Of a DNA stretch of 64,000 nt, positions 42,407-49,860 are shown piece after piece; positions within the stretch are counted from its first letter, which is position 1, and the number at the start of each line of letters is the position of its first letter. Under the pieces are notes generated by a model. The model had not been told where the DNA came from and made no database searches. It worked only from the letters and a program-made list of their open reading frames with translations. The DNA comes from Alcaligenaceae bacterium (GTDB lineage: Bacteria > Pseudomonadota > Gammaproteobacteria > Burkholderiales > Burkholderiaceae_B). Position numbers and translations under genes: made by a program. The stretch lies in assembly GCA_013416395.1 (NCBI GenBank), contig JACCEP010000003.1, positions 186,001-250,000 of the forward strand, given 5' to 3'.

Positions 42407-42649
42407 ATGACAGAACTGCATCAGGACGACCGTATCGAGCCGTTTTTCATCACCGCGGAAGTCGCGGCCGAAATGATCGTCAGCGGCTACGAGTTCAAGC
42501 CGCCGCCCATTCCTTGCACCATCCGCCTACGCGGCGTGCTGGAGGGCATGACCAACGCTGAGCTGGCATTGCAGCCGGGAGAAATCGCGGAGCAGGAACG
42601 CAAGCGCCGGAAAAACGAGCAGTCTTCACTCTACGGATCCAATAGGTAA
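42407..42649 (+). CDS. Small uncharacterised operon protein
   Basis: 80 residues, no signal peptide or membrane segment. The N-terminus (FFITAEVAAEMIVSGYEFKP) is followed by a Pro-rich turn, an Arg-Leu-Arg segment and a strongly charged C-terminus. The ATG has a GGAGGATGAGG ribosome site. It sits 38 bases after the GIY-YIG gene and 4 bases before the next gene, so it is co-transcribed. I do not recognise a family; an inhibitor or accessory role to its neighbours is possible but unsupported. Confidence 0.65.
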   Translation: MTELHQDDRIEPFFITAEVAAEMIVSGYEFKPPPIPCTIRLRGVLEGMTNAELALQPGEIAEQERKRRKNEQSSLYGSNR

Positions 42650-42653
42650 AGCA

Positions 42654-44372
42654 ATGACAACAGAGGGGACGTCGGTAGACGAGACGGAATTGGCTACGCA
42701 GCTCCGCACATGCGGTTTGGTTCGTACTGTTGCGCATCGTGGGTATCGGCGCTTGGATGATAGCCATTCTGCATTGCTCGAGACTCTTGCAACTATATTG
42801 AACGCTGCTGATGCGCCACCGATTGACCTTAATATCGAAGAAGCTCTGGCAGAGTTGGAGGGACCACGCTTCTTCCTTGTTCAGCATGTTCTATGCGATC
42901 TGATACCCCTTCTGAACGTAGATCAGGATGTCCTTCTTGCCTTCATCACGCGCCTGCTTGATGCGGGCGGAAATGACCTGGCTGCTGGCACCCCTAGTAC
43001 TGCTTTTGGGGAATGGACGAAGAAGAACTCAGTCAGATCTTCCAAGGTCTACGAAGCAGTACGTGCCGGCGATAACCTGGCTCTGCGTCAACTATTCACG
43101 GTTCTCGTAATGAATGCCGATATCGAGGAAGGGCTCATTTTCGCGCAGGCTCACGAGCGGGGGGCGAAGCTCGCCGCCCTCACGGCTTTGGGTGCCATGG
43201 AACTGGGTGAACGCTACGGTGAGGTGCTCAACATCCTGCTTCAAGGAGCGTCCAGCAATGACGAAGACATCGCACTCCAGTCCCTCGAAGCGGGTTATCG
43301 TGCTGCTGCACAGCGAAAAACACTTGCACCAGTCGGCTTTGGCGAACAACTTGAACGGGTCTTTCAGACGAGGCGTCCCATCTCGATTCACTTGGCAGTG
43401 GACCTGCTATGGCGTCACCGAGTCGGTCTCACAGAAAACGCTTTGAACCTGTGCCTTGATGCCGCTGCGGATGTTGACCCCGATAGCGCAGGAACGATTT
43501 CGCACCTCGACCATGCAGCATATCAGCTCGTGGGTGCTGGGCATGCTGAAAAAGTGATTTGTCTGCTTAGTGAGTTATTTGATCGCTCAAAAGGTCGGAT
43601 TACGCTAGACGCGTTCCAGAGTACCTACCACGCGTTGCAAAATGTCGGCTCTGATGTGCTGGGTGGCGCAGTCGTGTACTGGCTGCTGAACGGGAGCACG
43701 CATACCCATAAATGCGTGGCTAGCGAAATTTGCGGTGTCGGAAATGACGATCCGCCTTTCTCCATCCCCACGTCATCTCTTCCATTGGAGCCATCGGATC
43801 AACTATATCTTTGCCGCAAGGCCGTCGGGTGGTTCTTCATTGATCCAATGGTCGCAGTTGTCATACCGTTAGCGGTACTTCGCGATGGTTCTTCAGATAT
43901 CAAAAATGATGTCCTCGATCTGATCTATCACCCCTTGCTCGTGAGCTATGGGGGCAAGTTGAAGGACTACCTTGAGCGTTATGCCGAAAGCATCCCGGAC
44001 CTTGCTGAATTGCTCACACGAAAGGCAGCAATTCAGGATGCGATGGAAGGTATTGAGCGTTTAGTCGAGCTGCACCCTAGCGAAATGCTGCGCGAGGTGG
44101 CACATGTCCAATGGCACGAGCAGATGGAACGGGGCATAGAGCAGGGACGCAGGAAATCTATTTTTGAGGATCTCTTCGCTAAACAATACATCCTGTATGG
44201 CCGATCGTCGTTGACGCCGATCCACACCGGAGAGGGCACCACGCATCTCACCGAGACTGCGATGCATTCGTTCTCGATCTCGTCCGAGTTGCCCATCCTC
44301 GACATCATTGACCCGGTTGGCCTCGACCATATGCTCCTCCACTTCAGGCTTGAGCGGCGAGAACAGAGATGA
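42654..44372 (+). CDS. Uncharacterised helical-repeat protein of the defence operon
   Basis: 572 residues, almost wholly alpha-helical by composition, with repeated amphipathic helix pairs (for example ERGAKLAALTALGAMELGER and SNDEDIALQSLEAGYRAA) that suggest a HEAT- or ARM-like solenoid. No Walker, nuclease or membrane motif is visible. It starts 4 bases after the 80-aa gene and overlaps the next gene by 4 bases. GC content and codon use are more mixed than in the first four genes of the operon, hinting at a separately acquired pair. A scaffold or sensor role for the next gene product is a guess from gene order. Confidence 0.6.
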   Translation: MTTEGTSVDETELATQLRTCGLVRTVAHRGYRRLDDSHSALLETLATILNAADAPPIDLNIEEALAELEGPRFFLVQHVLCDLIPLLNVDQDVLLAFITRLLDAGGNDLAAGTPSTAFGEWTKKNSVRSSKVYEAVRAGDNLALRQLFTVLVMNADIEEGLIFAQAHERGAKLAALTALGAMELGERYGEVLNILLQGASSNDEDIALQSLEAGYRAAAQRKTLAPVGFGEQLERVFQTRRPISIHLAVDLLWRHRVGLTENALNLCLDAAADVDPDSAGTISHLDHAAYQLVGAGHAEKVICLLSELFDRSKGRITLDAFQSTYHALQNVGSDVLGGAVVYWLLNGSTHTHKCVASEICGVGNDDPPFSIPTSSLPLEPSDQLYLCRKAVGWFFIDPMVAVVIPLAVLRDGSSDIKNDVLDLIYHPLLVSYGGKLKDYLERYAESIPDLAELLTRKAAIQDAMEGIERLVELHPSEMLREVAHVQWHEQMERGIEQGRRKSIFEDLFAKQYILYGRSSLTPIHTGEGTTHLTETAMHSFSISSELPILDIIDPVGLDHMLLHFRLERREQR

Positions 44373-46117
44373 AACTTGTCGTGATGCACTATCTGCGCTC
44401 GCTACGCGAGCGTGACGAACTCGACGCTATTCTGCCTGACCTTTTGGCTGAGAGTGGTTTCGAAGTTCTAACTCGTCCTCGTCGTGGCACACGGCAAGCT
44501 GGTGTCGACGTAGCAGCAGTCGGACCCAATCCGGATCGTGATGGCGCTCGAAGTTTGTTCCTATTCGCGATCAAATCCGGTGATTTGACACGAGAGCATT
44601 GGGATACCGGTCAGCAGGCCGTGCGTCCGTCGCTGAATGAGGTTTTGGATGACTATATTCCGAACCGCATCCCGCCCCATTTTGCGGGTCTGCCTGTCGT
44701 TATATGCGTCTGCATGGGCGGAGAGATGCGCGAGGATGTTCGGGCGCAGTGGAGCGGTTACTGTAGGGCGAACGAGAAAGCCAACATTCACTTTGCCGAA
44801 TGGAACGGGGATCGTCTTTCAGATTTAATCCTGGGTGGCATGTTACGTGCTGAGTTAATCGAGAGCGAGAACAGGGGACTGTTTCAGAAAGCGCTAGCGA
44901 TGCTTGATCAGCCCGACGTTGCTTATCGGCATTTCCGCCACTTGCTCAATGTCATCTTTATAGAGCCGAAGAACCAGACAGAGCGTACGCGCCAGCTACG
45001 CAAGGCCTACCTGTGCCTTTGGATCCTCTTTGTATGGGCTCGCGATGCCGATAACCTTGAGGCTGCGTATCGAGCATCCGAGTTGGTGCTGCTACGCAGT
45101 TGGCCCCATTGCGATAGTACCCGCCTGCGCAAGGGTGCGATGCAACAAGAGCGGCTAGCTCATTTCGATCAGGTCTTGAAACTGCACCTCATCATCGCTC
45201 ACCTTCTACTCGTCGAGAAAATTGGCCCGTTCGCTGACAAGCGCTATGCACTTTCAATGGCCGTAAATTCACGCAACGCGGTAGACATTAACATTGCGCT
45301 GTTCGAGACGCTGGGGAGATTGTCGCTTCACGGACTATGGCTGGATGCTATGAGTGCCGGGGAGGACGAGTCATTCGCACAGGCAATGAGTGAAGGGGCG
45401 GATAAGGTGCTCAACATAGCAATCGGGATGCTGAACGCGAACCCGGCGCTTGCCGCCCCAGTTCGTGACGATTTCACGATCGAACTGGCTCTGTTCATGC
45501 GTCTCGCAGACGTGCGGGGCCGCCTATCTAATGTAGCTGATTACATCCGTAGCATGTCTGACCGCCTGTGCTATGGACTAAGCGTTCGGCGGCACTATCC
45601 GACGCCGACGACAGATTATCGGGATCTCCTAGCCCATCCAAGAAACAGCAGCGACGAATATTTTGAAGAGCATACGCGTGCGGGGATTCTTTACACCTTC
45701 GTGCTTGCTTGGTTGGCTATGATGGGAGATCAGGAGCGAGCAGAGCATTTACGTAATACATTGTTAGAGCACACTCCGCACATGACCCACCAAGTCTGGA
45801 TTCCCGATGGACGAACGGATGAAGTTTTCTGGGGTGGCGATCGAGACCACGGGTTGTCGGTGCCTGGCCTCCCACTCAATGATTCGCTAGACGCCGTTTT
45901 TAGTCTAATGAATCGTGTGATAAAAGAGCATCCGCTGGATGAGCGAATAAGCGCTGTCCGAAATCACCTGGCTCCAATTTTTCTTATGGCCTGCCGTCAC
46001 TATCGCATGCCTGTACCACCTCATGTTTGGCGAGGTCAGAAGCGTTCATCATCAGACAGCACCGTTTCCGATCAAGCAGCGCCGGATACGGAGATGCAGC
46101 AGTCGCAAGGCGGGTAA
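44369..46117 (+). CDS. Uncharacterised protein with degenerate restriction-endonuclease-like N-terminus
   Basis: 582 residues. The N-terminal 75 residues look like a Mrr-type PD-(D/E)XK fold: a helix, then a beta strand, D47 in AGVDVAAVG, and a strand ending FAIKSGD. The usual Glu or Gln two residues before Lys69 is Ala67, so the catalytic triad is incomplete and the domain may bind rather than cut DNA. Residues about 180-560 are helical. It starts at an ATGA overlap with the 572-aa gene and ends the operon. The two proteins probably work together. I know no close family for the full-length protein. Confidence 0.65.
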   Translation: MKLVVMHYLRSLRERDELDAILPDLLAESGFEVLTRPRRGTRQAGVDVAAVGPNPDRDGARSLFLFAIKSGDLTREHWDTGQQAVRPSLNEVLDDYIPNRIPPHFAGLPVVICVCMGGEMREDVRAQWSGYCRANEKANIHFAEWNGDRLSDLILGGMLRAELIESENRGLFQKALAMLDQPDVAYRHFRHLLNVIFIEPKNQTERTRQLRKAYLCLWILFVWARDADNLEAAYRASELVLLRSWPHCDSTRLRKGAMQQERLAHFDQVLKLHLIIAHLLLVEKIGPFADKRYALSMAVNSRNAVDINIALFETLGRLSLHGLWLDAMSAGEDESFAQAMSEGADKVLNIAIGMLNANPALAAPVRDDFTIELALFMRLADVRGRLSNVADYIRSMSDRLCYGLSVRRHYPTPTTDYRDLLAHPRNSSDEYFEEHTRAGILYTFVLAWLAMMGDQERAEHLRNTLLEHTPHMTHQVWIPDGRTDEVFWGGDRDHGLSVPGLPLNDSLDAVFSLMNRVIKEHPLDERISAVRNHLAPIFLMACRHYRMPVPPHVWRGQKRSSSDSTVSDQAAPDTEMQQSQGG

Positions 46118-46402
46118 TTTTTGGCGTGGGCACGCTTCCGCCGGAGGGCAGTCCAACAAAATCAGAGGTGATGGCAGTAGATTCCGATGTAGCCAAAGGT
46201 GGTTTTCGATCATGGTATTTTTCATGGCATCCTTGGAGTGATCGCGTTTACTGTATTGAATTAAAATGACTTTTTCCTTCTATCTATAATAGAGTGGGAA
46301 TAAAGTTGATTAAAAAATTTAATTAAGATCAAATAGTTATAAAGTTTTATTAAAGTGAATTATAAAATATTTATGTCAAATTATGTGGGCTATCATCAAT
46401 CA
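46118..46402. other. AT-rich right end of the guaA island, with putative attR
   Basis: Non-coding. Bases 46260-46390 are strongly A/T-rich compared with their surroundings. GAGTGGGAAT at 46292-46301 repeats the guaA 3' end in the same orientation and is the proposed attR. No gene or promoter could be assigned confidently. Confidence 0.55.
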
Positions 46403-46519
46403 TCAGCGACCGTAATCCGACAGGTTCAGACCAGATAGAGCGGCTGCTTCGGAAAGTCGCCGATGCTGACTGGAGGTCAGGCGAATACGCATGACCTCTG
46501 ATAGCGGCTCGTTGTTCAT
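46403..46519 (-). pseudogene. Truncated ribbon-helix-helix-like gene
   Basis: A 38-residue frame from ATG 46519 (GGAG ribosome site 8 bases upstream) to TGA at 46403. Residues 10-38 (start MRIRLTSSQHRRL, then SGLNLSDYGR) look like the start of a ribbon-helix-helix or MobC-like protein, which normally continues for more helices. It ends abruptly at the edge of the AT-rich island border. This suggests a gene cut by the island's insertion or by later decay. It may equally be a short intact peptide. Confidence 0.4.
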
Positions 46520-46628
46520 AGAGGCTCCGGGACGCGCCCGTAGTATAGGCACCGTTTATTTCAGGACCGCCCTGGCTGATAGTTGGGTAGGGTACGAAAT
46601 GTGGGTGAAAACTATCGCCATAACTTGA

Positions 46629-46940
46629 TCAGCTAAATCCACCTTTAGCCATGATTCGCGATATATCTCGGGCACCGTGCAATACACGAACGCTATAGAC
46701 AGTATCCTCGGTGTAAGTGTAGTAAATAGCGTAAGCACCGTGGAAAGTCACTCGTAGGTTCGATGCAATCAACGGTCTGGCCGGTTGTCCCTCAGGAAAG
46801 CTCAATACTTTACGACACGTTTCCTGCAATTTTGAAATGAAGTGTTGTGCGGTTTTCTCTGAAGCCTCTTCAGCGATGTAGGACCAAATCTCTGATAGGT
46901 CTGCTTCAGCACTTTCGGTTAGGTGGAGCGTGCGGCTAAT
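46629..46940 (-). CDS. parE: ParE/RelE-family toxin with apparent AUU start
   Basis: Toxin of a type II toxin-antitoxin pair. The full frame of 103 residues begins (Ile/Met)-SRTLHLTESAEADL and contains IWSYIAEEASEK, FHGAYAIYYTYTEDT and VRVLHGARDIS, typical of ParE. There is no ATG, GTG, TTG or CTG between the upstream in-frame stop and this segment. The only codon at the family start is ATT (46940-46938), with GGGAGA at a good distance in front. A TTG at 46829 would remove the conserved N-terminal third. ParE poisons DNA gyrase. The frame overlaps the end of the antitoxin gene by 22 bases. Confidence 0.78.
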   Translation of the reverse strand: MSRTLHLTESAEADLSEIWSYIAEEASEKTAQHFISKLQETCRKVLSFPEGQPARPLIASNLRVTFHGAYAIYYTYTEDTVYSVRVLHGARDISRIMAKGGFS

Positions 46941-47200
46941 AGCTTTCTCCCTCGCTCGGCGATTCGTTGAGCATCAAATTCTCTAGTACGGCCAGCGGCT
47001 ACATCAGCCAAGCCCTCGTCGATATCTTGCTTGAGTGCAGTCAACTGATCAAGCATGAGTTGGCGTTTAAATGACCAGTCTCGCAGTGCTTCTCGGACAA
47101 CCTCGCTGGTCGATGCATAATCGCCCATTTCCACGGCGCTTTTGAGCGTGGCAGCCATCTCCTTGGGCATGGTCACAGTCAGTCGTTCGATCGTAGTCAT
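46919..47200 (-). CDS. parD: ParD-family ribbon-helix-helix antitoxin
   Basis: 93-residue antitoxin starting MTTIERLTVTMPKEM, a ribbon-helix-helix DNA-binding N-terminus, then STSEVVREALRDW and a flexible, charged C-terminus that wraps the toxin. The ATG at 47200 with an AAGGTG site is preferred over an in-frame start at 47239. It lies upstream of, and overlaps, the toxin gene, the normal ParDE order, and should repress its own promoter. It is outside the proposed island ends. Confidence 0.9.
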   Translation of the reverse strand: MTTIERLTVTMPKEMAATLKSAVEMGDYASTSEVVREALRDWSFKRQLMLDQLTALKQDIDEGLADVAAGRTREFDAQRIAERGRKLLAARST

Positions 47201-47526
47201 TGTTAGGCACCTTTGAGTTGGGAATTCATACTTAATCATACTTTTTTATAGGCACAGAGGGAAGCTCCTACGTAAAAGACCCAATCCAATACCATGATGT
47301 GCCATTTGCTCACAAAAACCTCATTTGTATACGAGAACCCGATATTCGCTAAAAGCCCTGGCAACGGCAAGCAGCCTCAAGCAATGTGAAGCTGGTTTCT
47401 TGGGATGGTATTTTGGATGGTATTTTGGATGGTATCGTGCAGGCTGTCAGCCGATCAAATAAAATGGTTGGCCGACGTCGGTTCAGCTGGATCAGCCAGC
47501 ACACGCTTGTGTGCTGGCCTACCAAG
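47201..47526. other. Gap with 12-bp tandem repeat and a strong hairpin
   Basis: 326 bases between the ParDE promoter side and the permease end. GGATGGTATTTT occurs twice plus a partial third copy (47403-47435). A perfect 9-bp inverted repeat, CCAGCACAC/GTGTGCTGG with loop GCTT (47496-47517), lies 9 bases after the permease stop and may stop its transcript, though no T-run follows. No gene is seen. Confidence 0.45.
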
Positions 47527-48972
47527 CTAGATAGAGGTGTCCTGGCCGAGGATCAGCTGGTCGAGTTCCGCCTTCGGAGTTTCCAGATAAGCCTTTCCAA
47601 ATACGAGATAGAACACCAGCCCCAATCCAAGCCAGGCCAGTAACGCGATCCATGACGGGCCCTTCAGGAATCCGGGGGATCCTGGTATCAGCAGCAGCGC
47701 GAGGAACCCCAGGCTGCATACAAACCCCAGCAGCGCGACGAGCTTTTTGTACGGTGCCACCTCCTTGCAGAACGCGGGTGCCACTTGGTTCGGGGTCCAT
47801 TTGAACAAGCGATAGGCGACCGCGCAGTAGTAGATGAAGGCCACGGAAATCCCCACTGCCGACATATCCACGATCCAGAGCAGAACCGAGCGGCCAAACC
47901 AAGGAGCAAGCAGGCACAGGGCGCAGACGAAAATGATATTGATGTGCGGTGTGCAGTGCTTGCCGTGCAGGCGGGAAAAGATGGGCGGCAGGGCCTTGGC
48001 GCGGCTCATGGCGAACATCAGGCGGCTGCAGGAGATATAGAAGCCGATCAGCCCGGTAAAAATTCCCATGCACAGGGCGATGACGATGGCTGCCAACCCG
48101 ACTTTGCCGAGCACCCCGAGAACGGCCTGGCCGGTGCCCCACAAATGCTGTTGTGCGACCAGTTCCATCCAAGGCATGGCCAGTGCAGTCGCAATAATCA
48201 TGATGGAATAGTGGGATGCTGAAACTGCCAGGGCGGCCAGAATCAGAAAGGTTGCCTTGCCGGGCGAGAAATTAAATTCCTCGGCCGCTTGGGGAACGGT
48301 ATCGAATCCGACGTATGCCCATGGAGAGATAGCAACAATTGCGGCGATGGCGGACCAAGTTGGCAGGCCTGGCTTGAACGGCGGCATCAGGTTGTGAAAT
48401 GAGGTCTCGGGAGAGGCGATCATGCCGATCGTCACGCCGGTCGCTGCGATGATCAGCAAAACGCAGAAATAGAATTGCGTCTGTGCCGTCGAGTCTGCGC
48501 CGCGAATATTGAGCCAGGCAAAAATAATCAGCATGGCACTGGCGATCACAACCTCCATGAGGTAGACATCCCAGCCGGCAACGCTGTAAAGAAAGCCCTG
48601 CTTGACGAATTCTGGAGCCAGGAATTTCACCATTAGCGAAAATGCCGAGGCATTGAGCGCCACAATGGCCGCGTAGCCCATGATAAGAAACCAGCCGCAG
48701 AAAAAGGCATGTTTTCTGCCAAACGCCAGATAGGCATACGTGAACGCGCCCCCCGTAACCGGATAGGCTTTGACCAGGAACCCGGTACACAAGCCGACGA
48801 GACACAGAATCAGCGCACCGATCCACAGGCCGATGATGACGCCCATGGGGCCGGCAGCCGCCATCCATTCAACGGGCAGTACAAAGCTGCCCCACCCAAT
48901 GGCTGAGCCGAAGGCAATCGCCCAGACCCAGTGAGGTTTAAAGGATTTCTCCAAAGTAATACGCTCTGCCAA
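47527..48972 (-). CDS. APC-family amino acid permease
   Basis: 481-residue inner-membrane transporter with about 12 helices. The first helix carries AIAFGSAIGWGSFVLP, the APC-type GxG loop that binds substrate. The start is taken as TTG 48972 (then AERITLEKSF), since AAGGAG lies 6 bases upstream; an upstream TTG at 49044 has no ribosome site and would place the palindrome at 49002-49019 inside the gene. Long stretches such as AYPVTGGAFTYAYLAFGR match amino acid/polyamine/organocation carriers, and ethanolamine or polyamine permeases are possible. Substrate not determinable from sequence. It stands alone. Confidence 0.88.
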   Translation of the reverse strand: MAERITLEKSFKPHWVWAIAFGSAIGWGSFVLPVEWMAAAGPMGVIIGLWIGALILCLVGLCTGFLVKAYPVTGGAFTYAYLAFGRKHAFFCGWFLIMGYAAIVALNASAFSLMVKFLAPEFVKQGFLYSVAGWDVYLMEVVIASAMLIIFAWLNIRGADSTAQTQFYFCVLLIIAATGVTIGMIASPETSFHNLMPPFKPGLPTWSAIAAIVAISPWAYVGFDTVPQAAEEFNFSPGKATFLILAALAVSASHYSIMIIATALAMPWMELVAQQHLWGTGQAVLGVLGKVGLAAIVIALCMGIFTGLIGFYISCSRLMFAMSRAKALPPIFSRLHGKHCTPHINIIFVCALCLLAPWFGRSVLLWIVDMSAVGISVAFIYYCAVAYRLFKWTPNQVAPAFCKEVAPYKKLVALLGFVCSLGFLALLLIPGSPGFLKGPSWIALLAWLGLGLVFYLVFGKAYLETPKAELDQLILGQDTSI

Positions 48973-49001
48973 TGTTGTCTCCTTGCTGTGATGTATATCG
49001 T

Positions 49002-49019
49002 CTGGACACTCGTGTCCAG
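49002..49019. promoter_or_regulatory. Perfect palindrome upstream of the permease gene
   Basis: CTGGACAC-TC-GTGTCCAG, two perfect 8-base arms, centred about 38 bases before the TTG start of the permease gene. Position and symmetry fit a dimeric repressor or activator site. The regulator is unknown and not in the window. Confidence 0.5.
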
Positions 49020-49860
49020 GGGTGCCGTTATTGTTACGGGTCAATCACGAGAGAGCAGGGGGAGCGCTTGCCGACACACCTGCAATCCTGAGTGTGCCTT
49101 TAGCCTAGCAGCCTGATGCAGGCGAAAGTAGGGCCAACCACAGGCTGTCGCAAGTGCCAGACGTGGCGGATGGGTGGGAAAATGGGCTTGAACATGTTGC
49201 GAGCGCATTCCCCACCCAAGCCTAACCTGCAGAGTAAGGGTCAAGCGAGTGGCACTTTGTTAAAATGCCTTGCCTTTATTTTTCGCCTGTTTTCTTCGGT
49301 GCCTTGGCTCAGCGCAACATGGCAACGCGGCGTTCGCGACGAATATGCAGCCCAATGGCGCAAGAAGTTCGTACCGCGCATGCGCCTTGCAGGCGCCTTT
49401 GCACACGTGGCGATGCGACCGATAGCCTCTGCAGCTTTACTGATACCGTTAACACGCTGGCCGTCACTGATAACACGGGGCGCAATCTGGGCCGGCAAGG
49501 TCAAGTGCGCTGCGACGATCACAGGCATTGCTGAACCTTTTGATGGTGCCGTTGGCGCTGGTACCTGCGACCCCTGGCCAGTAGTCGCAGCGCATAAAGC
49601 CGACGATGATTCTGCAGGGCATGTGTAACGCACCTACGATCTGGACGGCAGTTGGCCGCGCTGGTTTTCTAAGGGCGGGCATACGTTGCGCAGACTTGTC
49701 ACAGTAAAGCGCACTTACCTAAAATCGATGGCGCGGTTCAGGCATGTTTCTTGCCTGCGCAATGAGCGTGAATAGTGAGTGTGGAGATGATCAGGCACGT
49801 CACTCCGCAAGCCGTGAAGCTCGCGCAGACTTGAGTTTTTCATCTAACAGGAGATTTTTC
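49020..49860 (+). other. Long gap holding a decayed FAD-oxidoreductase fragment
   Basis: 841 bases without an intact gene. Between about 49338 and 49511 the plus strand encodes a segment starting DEYAAQWRKKFVPRMRLA and going on to RPIASAALLIPLTRWPSL, then ITRGAIWAGKVK. This is characteristic of the C-terminal tail of UbiH/geranylgeranyl-reductase-like FAD-dependent oxidoreductases, and the rest of such a protein is absent. A minus-strand frame across the same bases (49241-49633) has no family features. The remainder contains only short chance frames. Confidence 0.45.

Noticed and set aside
47386..47643. 85-residue plus-strand frame with repeated Asp-Gly-Ile-Leu
   Set aside because: The repeated residues come from the 12-bp tandem repeat, and the frame runs antisense into the permease gene.
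49241..49633. 130-residue minus-strand frame in the permease/PRC gap
   Set aside because: No motif; the plus strand here carries the FAD-oxidoreductase-like remnant instead.
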